Shown one piece after another: positions 1 to 8,470 of a stretch of 64,000 nucleotides of DNA (position 1 is its first letter; the number at the start of each line of letters is the position of its first letter). Below the pieces are notes generated by a model, which was not told where the DNA came from, did no database searches, and saw only the letters and a program-made list of their open reading frames with translations. The position numbers and the translations under genes are program-made. The DNA is from Oscillospiraceae bacterium (GTDB lineage Bacteria > Bacillota > Clostridia > Oscillospirales > Ruminococcaceae), in assembly GCA_017461565.1 (NCBI GenBank), contig JAFTXQ010000003.1:62001-126000 (forward strand), read 5' to 3'.

Positions 1-766
1 CGAGAATACATACAACATTGAAGATGTTGGAGCCCACAACGTTACCGATAGCCATATCGCTCTCGCCCTTACGTGCAGCAACAACGGATGTAACAAGCTC
101 GGGGAGAGAGGTTCCGATAGCACAGATGGTAAGTCCCACAAGGGTCTCGCTCATGCCGATCGCAAGGCCCAGTGCCTTTGCGTTGTCAACAACGAGTGTA
201 CCGCCGAATACGATAGCAGCAACGCCACCAAGAATGAACAATGCGCATTTCCACCAGACGAATTTCTGCTCGGTTTCTTCTTCAGCTGCGTTCTTTCTTC
301 CCTTGAGCGCAGAAACTACTGTCCAGATCATGTATCCGATCAACAGCGCAATGAGGATAACAGATTCTATTCTGTCGAGGGTGTTGCTCTGTGTACCCGT
401 AAAGAGAAGCGCACCGAATATCAGCATTACTCCGATAGACACAGGGAAATCACGTTTGATAACATCCTTGTTAACGATAACGGGTGTGATTGCAGCGCAT
501 ACGCCCAGAACCACAAGCAGATTGAACAGGTTTGAACCCACAACGTTACCTACTGCCATTGAGTTGGAGTTTGTCAGCGAGGACGAAACGCTTACTGCAA
601 GCTCGGGTGCGCTGGTACCCATCGCAACGATCGTAAGGCCTACAACAAGGGATGGAACCTTAAGCTTTCTCGCAAGGGAAGCAGCGCCGTCAACAAAGAA
701 ATCTGCGCCCTTTATCAGCAATACAAATCCGACAAGGACAAGCACGATATTAAGTAATATCTCCAT
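1..766 (-). CDS. Calcium/sodium antiporter (CaCA family), 3' end outside window
   Basis: Start codon is at 764-766, preceded by CAGAGGTG; the frame stays open to the left edge, so about 255 N-terminal residues are visible. The protein is very hydrophobic and carries the two inverted alpha-repeat signatures of the CaCA exchangers: [10 protein letters not shown] near residue 45 and [10 protein letters not shown] near residue 225, each followed by a G-N-V-V-G-S-N stretch. A polar loop with [10 protein letters not shown] separates the halves, as in YrbG-type bacterial exchangers. It should exchange Ca2+ for Na+ or H+ across the cytoplasmic membrane. It follows a tiny membrane-protein gene by 42 nt, so it is probably the last visible gene of the leftward run. 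Ion specificity cannot be read from the sequence. Confidence 0.9.
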   Translation of the reverse strand, partial: MEILLNIVLVLVGFVLLIKGADFFVDGAASLARKLKVPSLVVGLTIVAMGTSAPELAVSVSSSLTNSNSMAVGNVVGSNLFNLLVVLGVCAAITPVIVNKDVIKRDFPVSIGVMLIFGALLFTGTQSNTLDRIESVILIALLIGYMIWTVVSALKGRKNAAEEETEQKFVWWKCALFILGGVAAIVFGGTLVVDNAKALGLAIGMSETLVGLTICAIGTSLPELVTSVVAARKGESDMAIGNVVGSNIFNVVCIL

Positions 767-808
767 TTTTTACACCTCTGAAATAATTAATTGTTTATAT
801 AGGAATGA

Positions 809-976
809 TCAGTGCCAGCCGCACTCATCATAGTCCTTCCACTTTTCGTTGTACTTCAACTCGTCAGCCAGCTTGAGGCAGATGTAGGCGATAGCGCCTG
901 CCACAACAAGCACCGCACCGATTATCGGTAGGAGCGTTTGTACAAACTGCAGATTGCTGTTTTTCTTTTCGTTCAT
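809..976 (-). CDS. 55-aa single-pass membrane protein of unknown function
   Basis: A short ORF starts at ATG 974-976 behind a GGAAGTAAT ribosome site and ends at TGA 809-811. It has a basic N-terminus (MNEKKNSN), one hydrophobic segment at about residues 14-34, and an acidic/aromatic tail ending DYDECGWH. It sits 17 nt after the lipoprotein gene ending at 994 and 42 nt before the antiporter, which suggests co-transcription. The family is not recognised. It may be a small partner of the antiporter, but only position suggests this. Confidence 0.6.
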   Translation of the reverse strand: MNEKKNSNLQFVQTLLPIIGAVLVVAGAIAYICLKLADELKYNEKWKDYDECGWH

Positions 977-993
977 GGTATTACTTCCTTTCG

Positions 994-1569
994 TTATGCG
1001 GCGGTGCCGCTGTTAATTTGTATATTTTCGTACATCAAAGCTGCACGATCTTTTACCTCTTGGATGCCCTCGTTGTCGTGTTCAGGGTCGTAATTGTATT
1101 CAATATCGTCAAGCATAGTGTCGTAAACATATCTGATACCGTATAGTTCATCGCCAAGCTCCAATCGGACCTCTTCAACATAATAACGGGAGCATCCGAC
1201 TTCGGGACGATACAGCGATATTTCCAGGCACTTCGCTTCTGCTGGGATGCCGTCTATAGTGACTGTTTTTTCATCCATGCAGTAGTCTGCTGCCCAACCG
1301 TCTGACAGTTTATCCATTGACATATATTGATCTATCAAGCCTTGGTAACACTCTTCAAAGGATGGGATGTTTTCAGACGATCGCTCACAGAAGATCGAAA
1401 AAACTCCGTCATACGCTTCGTCTTTTGCATGGATACTATCAACGTTTTCTGTGGCTTCGAGCTCAGTCCTGAACGATAATGAATTTAATGTATATACTCT
1501 ACTGTTATCGACAGCGGAACATCCTGAAAGCAACACTGTTACAGCCGCTGCAATGAACAATCGCTTCAT
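994..1569 (-). CDS. Predicted lipoprotein, unknown function
   Basis: 191 residues. The N-terminus is a lipoprotein signal peptide: MKRLF, a hydrophobic core, then the lipobox LLSGC with Cys17 as the lipidated residue, so the mature protein is predicted on the outer face of the membrane. The rest is acidic, with paired cysteines and no recognised motif. A conserved-looking stretch about a 'C-L-E-I-S-L-Y-R-P' strand resembles the strand-rich part of the neighbouring 533-aa lipoprotein, 13 nt upstream. The two may be distant paralogues in one transcription unit. Confidence 0.7.
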   Translation of the reverse strand: MKRLFIAAAVTVLLSGCSAVDNSRVYTLNSLSFRTELEATENVDSIHAKDEAYDGVFSIFCERSSENIPSFEECYQGLIDQYMSMDKLSDGWAADYCMDEKTVTIDGIPAEAKCLEISLYRPEVGCSRYYVEEVRLELGDELYGIRYVYDTMLDDIEYNYDPEHDNEGIQEVKDRAALMYENIQINSGTAA

Positions 1570-1582
1570 TTCTGTGCTCCTT

Positions 1583-3184
1583 TCACTTGTCCAGTATATC
1601 TATGCTGCTTATGAACCATTTCAGGTTGTAGGTATAGTCGTCAGTGATGCCATCGAGAATTTCGCTCCATGTTTCAAGATATTCTACACGTTCATCAGCG
1701 TCATACCAGACCTCAACGGAATAGTATTCGCTGTCGCTAAGGCGTATGATAAGACGGACAAGGTAATGTGACGCTATCTCAAGCATAAGAGCGTCGTAGC
1801 CATCCACCTTTACACGGCGGAAATCCGTATATTCCACAAATGGACGGCTGAAGTCCTCCTTGTTCATGTGGTAGAAGTCACATGGGAATTCAGCAGAGCT
1901 GAGTTTAGTAATGGTACAGCGTGCTGTTGTCCTGAAGTTTGACCGTTCCTTGCAGGTAAGGGATCGCTGATCGTACCCCGTCGAAAATTCAAAATATTCG
2001 GGCGCACATACTCCTACTTTGCCAAGATATTGATAGTTGTCTTTCGGGAAGTCCGCTTGCACGACAAAATCATCAAGGCTGTCGCTGAACTCATATTTAT
2101 TATCTACCGAAAAGCTCAAATTGTCAAGCAGTATTCCTGTAAAATGTTTGATTTTTACGAGATATCCAAAGCCGTTATTGCAGATGAAGATGTTTTTATA
2201 GCTTCCGACAGTGAATATCACTGCCTGTCTGCCGCATAGTGTTACACGGCGAAGGTCTGTGGCTTCCTCCTGTCCATAGCCGTAAAATGTATCCATCAGC
2301 TTATGCAGGTCGTTCTCGTCGAAGATGCCGAGATCATTACGGTAATATTCTTTTCCGTACCAGACCTCGCAACAGATATAATCATCGTTGCTGTAATAGT
2401 ATATGTTATGACCTGCATCGGAGTCGTCACGCAGTACAGTGTCCACGGGCAGTTTGAAGCACAATCCGCCGTCGATCATCACATCTCTGAGAGAATACTC
2501 CGCATTTATTTCAGCAATATCCGAGATATCATCGTCGTATGCGTAATAATCGCTGTTTCTTTCGTTTACCGATATACTTTCATAAAAATCCGAAGCGAAT
2601 TTTCGCCCGTCTTCGCCGGCAAGTGTGGTACTTATGAATATCAGATAGCGGTGATATTCCGTTTCAAGAACTGCATACTCCGTAAAGCGCTCATAAGGCT
2701 CTTCAGAGATCTCGGTATCGGTTTCAAACAAAGCGGTAACGCTGGCTGTCTCGACAGTTCTTCCGTCTATATTGATAATGTCCTGTTTTTGGTCTATTAT
2801 CTCCGCATCCATCAGATAGACAGAACCATCGGCAAGCTCATCACGAAGCTGCACGGCACTTAAGTTTTCCTCACCACGGTCGGTATGATCGATCGTTATC
2901 ACTGCATTATCGGAGCCGAGAAACAAGCCACCCAGTGCATATTCATCAGCCTCAAGCTCTGTGTCGATAGAAAGTTCCATATAGTTCACGATCTGAGATG
3001 CCACTTGCATTGTCTCATCAGTCGCTGAGGACGGAACATCAGTGCTCTCTGCAGTTTCTGCTTCGCTTGAAACATCCGCAGAACTCACATCGGCTTCGTG
3101 TGTTTCATCAATGTGCGTGACCCTGCCGCCTGTGCAGCCTGTAAGCATTATCATCGCAAGCAGCAGGCTTGTAGCTTTTTTCAT
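1583..3184 (-). CDS. Large predicted lipoprotein, unknown function
   Basis: 533 residues with a lipoprotein signal peptide (lipobox MLTGC, Cys16) and then a Ser/Thr/Glu-rich linker to about residue 60, typical of a tether between membrane and folded domain. The remainder looks like two or three alpha/beta domains rich in Tyr, Asp and Glu, with no catalytic motif seen. It lies 3 nt after rsmI, so it is translated from the same message as the rRNA/tRNA methyltransferases. That position need not imply a functional link. The family is not recognised. Confidence 0.7.
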   Translation of the reverse strand: MKKATSLLLAMIMLTGCTGGRVTHIDETHEADVSSADVSSEAETAESTDVPSSATDETMQVASQIVNYMELSIDTELEADEYALGGLFLGSDNAVITIDHTDRGEENLSAVQLRDELADGSVYLMDAEIIDQKQDIINIDGRTVETASVTALFETDTEISEEPYERFTEYAVLETEYHRYLIFISTTLAGEDGRKFASDFYESISVNERNSDYYAYDDDISDIAEINAEYSLRDVMIDGGLCFKLPVDTVLRDDSDAGHNIYYYSNDDYICCEVWYGKEYYRNDLGIFDENDLHKLMDTFYGYGQEEATDLRRVTLCGRQAVIFTVGSYKNIFICNNGFGYLVKIKHFTGILLDNLSFSVDNKYEFSDSLDDFVVQADFPKDNYQYLGKVGVCAPEYFEFSTGYDQRSLTCKERSNFRTTARCTITKLSSAEFPCDFYHMNKEDFSRPFVEYTDFRRVKVDGYDALMLEIASHYLVRLIIRLSDSEYYSVEVWYDADERVEYLETWSEILDGITDDYTYNLKWFISSIDILDK

Positions 3185-3187
3185 GCT

Positions 3188-4027
3188 TTATTCCTCGTCA
3201 AGTGCAAGCTTGTATATATCCTGCTTCGGGAAGCCTGTTTCCTTTGCTGCTCTTTTGCAGGCAGCAGTCAGTTTTTCGCCGACTGCGGCGTATTGTCTAG
3301 CAAGCGCCACAGCCTGTTCAAGTGTGAATTCCTGTGCTGCGACGGGCTTTGCACCCTCCACTACTATCACATATTCCCCTCGAGGCTCGGCGCTTTGATA
3401 ATACTCGCATAGCTCGGCCAGCGTACCACGGATGACTTCCTCGTGTATCTTTGTAAGCTCACGGCAAAGCGCACAGTATCGGTCTGCGCCAAAGGCAGCT
3501 TTCATATCCTCTAGCGTTTTCTGAAGCTTATGAGGGGCTTCGTAGAATATAAGTGTATGAGGAAGCGGGCTTATCTCGCCAAGGCGTTCTGTACGCTCCT
3601 TTTTGTTGACAGGAAGAAAGCCCTCGAATGCAAATCTGAGTGTATCGATGCCGCTTATCGCCACTGCCGCTATTGCGGCGTTGCAGGATGGGATCACCTC
3701 TATCGGGATACCTGTTTCATAGCATTTCTGCACAAGATAGACGCCGGGGTCGGAGATGCACGGCATACCTGCGTCCGAGACCAGCGCAACGCTGTTTCCT
3801 TCTGAAAGAAGCTCCAGTATCCTGGCGCTTTTTTCCGCCTCATGCGGTTTATAGTAGCTTAGCATTGGCTTTTTAATGCCGAAATGCGTCAACAGTCTGA
3901 GAGAAACACGGGTATCCTCCGCTGCAATGTAATCTACAGTTTCCAGTGTTTCAATGCCTCTGGGACTGAAGTCCGAGAGATTGCCGATCGGTGTGCCGAC
4001 AACATACAGCTTACCTGTGTCATTCAT
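3188..4027 (-). CDS. rsmI: 16S rRNA (cytidine(1402)-2'-O)-methyltransferase RsmI
   Basis: 279 residues, the normal RsmI length. It opens with GKLYVVGTPIGNLSDFSPR, the family's N-terminal glycine-rich signature, followed by AAEDTR (about 35-40), SDAGMPCISDPG near residue 90 and EGFLP near 135, all hallmarks of the tetrapyrrole-methylase fold used by RsmI. It methylates the 2'-OH of C1402 in the ribosomal P site using S-adenosylmethionine. The start overlaps the upstream methyltransferase gene by 8 nt, indicating translational coupling. The order trmN6-like/rsmI is a common Firmicute arrangement. Confidence 0.95.
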   Translation of the reverse strand: MNDTGKLYVVGTPIGNLSDFSPRGIETLETVDYIAAEDTRVSLRLLTHFGIKKPMLSYYKPHEAEKSARILELLSEGNSVALVSDAGMPCISDPGVYLVQKCYETGIPIEVIPSCNAAIAAVAISGIDTLRFAFEGFLPVNKKERTERLGEISPLPHTLIFYEAPHKLQKTLEDMKAAFGADRYCALCRELTKIHEEVIRGTLAELCEYYQSAEPRGEYVIVVEGAKPVAAQEFTLEQAVALARQYAAVGEKLTAACKRAAKETGFPKQDIYKLALDEE

Positions 4028-4724
4028 ATAGTCTTGTATATTCCTCCGTGTAGGATCTGTCGTCGTTTCGGAGTATCATAGGCTTTTCCACTATCATGCC
4101 CGATTTAGCTCCCTTTTTACCTGTGATAAGGAAGAGCCACGGACGATCGAGGATGCTGTTATGTACAAATGTGATGCTTTTGGGTTCGATCTTGTTCTCA
4201 CGCATGGAGTTTATGACATCGGAAAGGCGCTCGGGGCGGTGGCACATCTTAAGCAGTCCGCCATATTTCAGGAGCTTTCCTGCCGCTCTGCAAACATCGT
4301 CAACGGTACACATAAGCTCGTGCCTTGCGATCGCCTGCGGACGGGATATCTTTTCAAAGCCGCTGCCGCTTGTCATGTAAGGCGGATTTGCCGTGACGAT
4401 ATCCACGCTTTCAAATGCAAGCTGGCTCTGGTCCAGCTCTCTCAGGTCGGCCAGAAGGGGTTGTACTGTGTTTTCAAGACGGTTCTTTTCAACCGACATC
4501 TTAAGAAGCTCTATTGCCTCGTTCTGTATGTCTATCGCATACACCAGCTTTGGCATGATGTTCTTGCAGAATATCAGCGGGATTATGCCGCAGCCTGTGC
4601 ACAGGTCGCAGACTACGCTGTCGGGACGCACTCCCGCATAATAAGCCAACAGGAAAGCGTCTGTACCGAAGCGGTGGTCGTCAGAAACATACATGGTAAG
4701 CTTTCCAAGAGCAAATGTCTCCAT
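4020..4724 (-). CDS. tRNA1(Val) (adenine(37)-N6)-methyltransferase-like (YfiC/TrmN6 family)
   Basis: 234 residues. A Rossmann methyltransferase with motif I as VCDLCTGCGIIPL (about residues 38-50) and the adenine-N6 catalytic motif NPPY (about 113-116). The start METFALGKLTMYVSDDHRFGTDAFLLA matches the family pattern, in which the substrate helix precedes motif I. It is predicted to methylate A37 of tRNA or a related nucleobase, using SAM. It overlaps rsmI by 8 nt and follows the potassium transporter by 27 nt. Activity on tRNA-Val is known for the E. coli homologue and is only inferred here. Confidence 0.85.
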   Translation of the reverse strand: METFALGKLTMYVSDDHRFGTDAFLLAYYAGVRPDSVVCDLCTGCGIIPLIFCKNIMPKLVYAIDIQNEAIELLKMSVEKNRLENTVQPLLADLRELDQSQLAFESVDIVTANPPYMTSGSGFEKISRPQAIARHELMCTVDDVCRAAGKLLKYGGLLKMCHRPERLSDVINSMRENKIEPKSITFVHNSILDRPWLFLITGKKGAKSGMIVEKPMILRNDDRSYTEEYTRLYE

Positions 4725-4751
4725 AATATCGTTTATCCTTTCGTAAAGTAG

Positions 4752-6116
4752 TTATCCTATAAAGATCTGTCCTTCCGGAGCGATCACGTTTTTTCGTCTG
4801 CTGGTATTCATTGTCATAGACATTACAAAGGACACGGGTCCTATTCTGCCGGCAAACATAGTGATAAGTATAATACATTTCCCGAAGAAATTGGTTGCTG
4901 AAAATGCACCTGCCGAAAGACCTGCGGTGGAAAATGCAGCGACAGTATCAAACAAACAGGCGACTGCGCCAACATCCTTTACGGCAGGAGTGGTGCAATA
5001 AAGCGCTGTGAAGCATATTCCCACAGCCACCATAGAAAGTACGGTCACAACAAGTGTGCGGTATACAGTCTGCTTATCTATCTTATGACGGAATATCTCA
5101 ACATCTTCTTTTTTCCTGATGTAGGATGCAACAGTCATTATCATCACCAGCAGAGTGGTAGTTTTTATGCCACCGCCCGTAGAGGCAGGGGCAGAGCCGA
5201 CAAACATCAGCAATATCGTACCAAGCTGCGAAAAATCAGTCAGACCGTCTATCGGAATGCTGTTGAATCCGGATGAACGTGTGGTTACGCTCATGAAAAA
5301 TGCGTTCATAAGCTTGTCACCAAAGCTCATTTCACCTATGGTTGCAGGATTGCCCCATTCGAATATAAGATAGAAAAGCGCTCCGATAAGAGTGAGGACT
5401 ATACTCATCAGCAGTACTACCTGTGTGTGAAGGCTTAGCTTTTTTACTTTTTTGTAGTTCAGGAAGTTTTCCCATACAACAAATCCCAGTCCCCCGAGGA
5501 TCACAAGCACCATGGTGGTGATCATTATTACAGGATGGTTCTGATATGGGATGAGACTTGAAAACTCACCCTCTATTCCCATCAGATCCATACCCGAATT
5601 ACAGAACGAGGTTATGCTCATGAATATGCTGATCCATATACCATAAGCGCCGTATTCGGGGACGAACACTGTCGCAAAGATGACAGCGCCGCACAGCTCC
5701 AGTATAAGTGAATATTTCATTATGCTGAAAAAGATGCGGTATCCGCCTTCAAATCGGTTTTCGGTAAGACCGTCGGCAGCTACTGCAACGGTACGATATC
5801 CAAGTTTCTTTCCTGCAGCAATATTGAAGAAGGTCAGCATAGTAATAAATCCTATTCCGCCGATCTGAACAAGTAATGCGATCACAGCCTGGCCAAAAAG
5901 GCTCCAATGCGTATAGGTGTCATATATCACAAATCCTGTTACACAGGTGGCTGAAGCTGCCGTAAACAGACAGTCGAAAAATGGAGCAGAGCTTCCGCTT
6001 TTGGTAGAGAACGGAAGCCACAGCATCAATGCGCCTGCAAATATTATGATAAGAAAGCCAAAAACCAGCGTCCTTGCAGGCGAAAGGCGCTTCGCCGTTT
6101 TGTTTATTATCGGCAT
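4752..6116 (-). CDS. TrkH/KtrB-family potassium uptake membrane subunit
   Basis: 454 residues, fully integral. It shows four M1-P-M2-like repeats with selectivity-filter glycines, for example AASATCVTGFV (about residue 55), SFCNSGMDLMG, TTRSSGFNS and STAGLSAG, as in KtrB/TrkH. Predicted to conduct K+ (KtrB types are Na+-coupled) into the cell. The usual cytoplasmic RCK partner (TrkA/KtrA) is not adjacent and was not seen in the window, so it would have to be encoded elsewhere. Genes on both sides are within 30 nt on the same strand. Confidence 0.92.
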   Translation of the reverse strand: MPIINKTAKRLSPARTLVFGFLIIIFAGALMLWLPFSTKSGSSAPFFDCLFTAASATCVTGFVIYDTYTHWSLFGQAVIALLVQIGGIGFITMLTFFNIAAGKKLGYRTVAVAADGLTENRFEGGYRIFFSIMKYSLILELCGAVIFATVFVPEYGAYGIWISIFMSITSFCNSGMDLMGIEGEFSSLIPYQNHPVIMITTMVLVILGGLGFVVWENFLNYKKVKKLSLHTQVVLLMSIVLTLIGALFYLIFEWGNPATIGEMSFGDKLMNAFFMSVTTRSSGFNSIPIDGLTDFSQLGTILLMFVGSAPASTGGGIKTTTLLVMIMTVASYIRKKEDVEIFRHKIDKQTVYRTLVVTVLSMVAVGICFTALYCTTPAVKDVGAVACLFDTVAAFSTAGLSAGAFSATNFFGKCIILITMFAGRIGPVSFVMSMTMNTSRRKNVIAPEGQIFIG

Positions 6117-6136
6117 GACCGTTCTCCTTATCTACG

Positions 6137-8452
6137 TCATACGGCAGGGCTGTTATACTCGGCGTTTTTGGCAATGCTCAATCTTGCCACATCATCAGCC
6201 GCCTCTATTATCATGCTTTCGAGAACAAGCTCTGTCTCGTTGTTGTTGCTGAGCTTCAGACGGACATTTTCAAGCTTTTCATCGACTTCTATCTTAAGCT
6301 TAAGAATATCATCTGATTGCTGCTCTATAATATATTCCACATCCTCCGCACCCTTGTCGCTTGTGAAGGTGATAGTCGTATTAGGAAGGTCGACGCCCTC
6401 GCCCTTTGCGGTAAAATAGTATGTGCCCCGCTTGTTGAGTGTAGTGTAATTTGTGTATACAGCTGACACCTTAGGACATATTGCGGTCGTGTCCGTTTTG
6501 CGGACGGTGGATGTGGCAGGGATATCTGCGCCCGAATAAAAGACATAGCCGTTGTCTGATACCGCAAGCCCCTGCTCCTTTGCCCAGTCATACGCTTCTG
6601 CGGTGCAGGCATACAGGTTTACATTGTTATTGATATCGCCTACGAGGTATACGTCCTTTGCGCTCATCTGAAGTGCGTCTTCACGGTCGGATACAATGAA
6701 ATCGGGACGCTTCTCGAGCTTGCTCAGCGCCGAGGCGCTGTTTGCTATCACAAATTCCATGTCGGGATAGATAAACTGTGCTTTTACATAACGTTCCTTT
6801 GCAAGCATATAGCAGCACACGGAATTGAATTTGCTTCCTGCTATTATGTCAAGTGCCTCGGACATATATCTCGCACCAACGGCAGCATTCCTGCTCTGCG
6901 GCTCAAGATAATTCAAATAACAGAATACGTTTGTATACATCAGCAGCGCCGCCATCGGGAATGAGAAGAATTTGTACATATTCTTCTTGCTCTTCAGTAC
7001 AAGCTGGATCAAGAGCACAACGAACAGCACACACATAACTGTGATTGTTATTTTAAGGAAGCTTTCTTCAGTAGGCAGCTCCTTCATCTTCTCACCGTAA
7101 CGCATAGGCGCAAGACCCATGATCATTGCGGATACCATACGCTCTCCTGCTGTGACGACAGGAACAACAAATACATTGGTCAGCAGGTTTATTGCCGCTG
7201 CGCTGCAAAGTGCTGCAAAGGTATGCCAGAGCGTGAGTCTGCCACGATATACAAGTATCAGCGAAGCGAATATAGCGATAGGATAGAACACCTCGGTGTA
7301 TCTTCCGTAGATAAGGGTATCGGCACGTGCTTCAAGCACGGTAGAGGTGCATTTGAAAGCAACGCTTACCACAAAAACTGCGCCCATTACAAGGAAAGCG
7401 AATATAGTAATAAGGGCGTCGTTATCAGTAATAAACTCAGTCGGCACCTTTTCGGAGTTGCTTTTTATCGCCTTGCTTATCTGCGCCTTTCTCCTGAAAT
7501 ACATGAACATCACGCCAATGATAAGGGTCATACATATTGCGCCAAATCCCCATGTTGATGAGATGAAATAGAAGAAATGACCGATAAGCGTTTTGAAGAA
7601 GTTTGCGATAGTCTCGCCGTCCATAGAAAGTATACGGGAAAGCATCTTTTCAATAGTGTTGGTAGGAGTCTTGTCAAGCTCCCCTACCAGCCACAGAGCG
7701 TTCTGGAAGTGATCCTTAAGCAGCATATCACAGACGAAGCCTGCTGCAATACTGCCGAAAAATCCGATAAAGCCAAAAAGACGCTTTTTCATAACGAAAA
7801 ACGCAACAAGCACTAGCACTATGCCGCCTGCCATCAGCGCAAGCATTCTACCGTGTGTTGCATATCCTGCAACAAGGATAAGACCGCCTAGTACGGAGAA
7901 CACCTGCTTTTTTACAGGAGAGCTGCATTCCATAGCCTTGAACATGACAAGCAGGAACACCCATGGAATGATATTGCACAGTGTCTCGTTCCATGTGTAT
8001 TTTGTAAGCAGCATATAACAGGGGTATATTCCTGCTATGACTGAGAAAAGTATTGCGGCACCCTTGCTGATATCAAACATCCTTCTGCCGAGATAGTATG
8101 CAATGACAGGCGCAAAGCTCATGATTATGCTGTTTATGCCTATCATAAGATCATACATAAGGTAGGGATCATCCGTCAGCCAGAATACGGGAGTATAGAA
8201 AAGTCCCTGGAAATATCCGTAGTATCCTCCTGTCGAAACGGTGGATGACCAGTCGTATCCGTTAAGATACGCTGCAATTGCGGTAACGCTGTATTCATCA
8301 GGAGTGAGATTGAATATCGTCATGCACAGCGATATCAGTATGTGGATAAGCAGCGTGCCTGCATAAAGGCACAGCATTACAAACAGATCTGTCTTTAAGA
8401 AAGCAGGAACACCTGCTTTTGACTTCTGCGTATTCTCAGGATTGTTGCTCAT
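6137..8452 (-). CDS. Polytopic membrane protein, probable GT-C fold glycosyltransferase (paralogue A)
   Basis: 771 residues with about a dozen transmembrane segments. The first external loop contains an acidic TPDE motif (about residue 37), where GT-C enzymes of the PMT/ArnT type place their catalytic aspartate, followed by DWSS and a Tyr/Gly-rich stretch. The last ~230 residues form a soluble C-terminal part. The next gene upstream encodes a shorter protein that aligns in the N-terminal half (same PDE...DWSS...YYGY pattern), so the two are tandem paralogues. A DPM1-like GT2 gene lies just upstream and could supply polyprenyl-phosphate sugar. Acceptor and sugar are unknown. Confidence 0.65.
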   Translation of the reverse strand: MSNNPENTQKSKAGVPAFLKTDLFVMLCLYAGTLLIHILISLCMTIFNLTPDEYSVTAIAAYLNGYDWSSTVSTGGYYGYFQGLFYTPVFWLTDDPYLMYDLMIGINSIIMSFAPVIAYYLGRRMFDISKGAAILFSVIAGIYPCYMLLTKYTWNETLCNIIPWVFLLVMFKAMECSSPVKKQVFSVLGGLILVAGYATHGRMLALMAGGIVLVLVAFFVMKKRLFGFIGFFGSIAAGFVCDMLLKDHFQNALWLVGELDKTPTNTIEKMLSRILSMDGETIANFFKTLIGHFFYFISSTWGFGAICMTLIIGVMFMYFRRKAQISKAIKSNSEKVPTEFITDNDALITIFAFLVMGAVFVVSVAFKCTSTVLEARADTLIYGRYTEVFYPIAIFASLILVYRGRLTLWHTFAALCSAAAINLLTNVFVVPVVTAGERMVSAMIMGLAPMRYGEKMKELPTEESFLKITITVMCVLFVVLLIQLVLKSKKNMYKFFSFPMAALLMYTNVFCYLNYLEPQSRNAAVGARYMSEALDIIAGSKFNSVCCYMLAKERYVKAQFIYPDMEFVIANSASALSKLEKRPDFIVSDREDALQMSAKDVYLVGDINNNVNLYACTAEAYDWAKEQGLAVSDNGYVFYSGADIPATSTVRKTDTTAICPKVSAVYTNYTTLNKRGTYYFTAKGEGVDLPNTTITFTSDKGAEDVEYIIEQQSDDILKLKIEVDEKLENVRLKLSNNNETELVLESMIIEAADDVARLSIAKNAEYNSPAV

Positions 8453-8470
8453 AAAATTCCTCCGCTATAT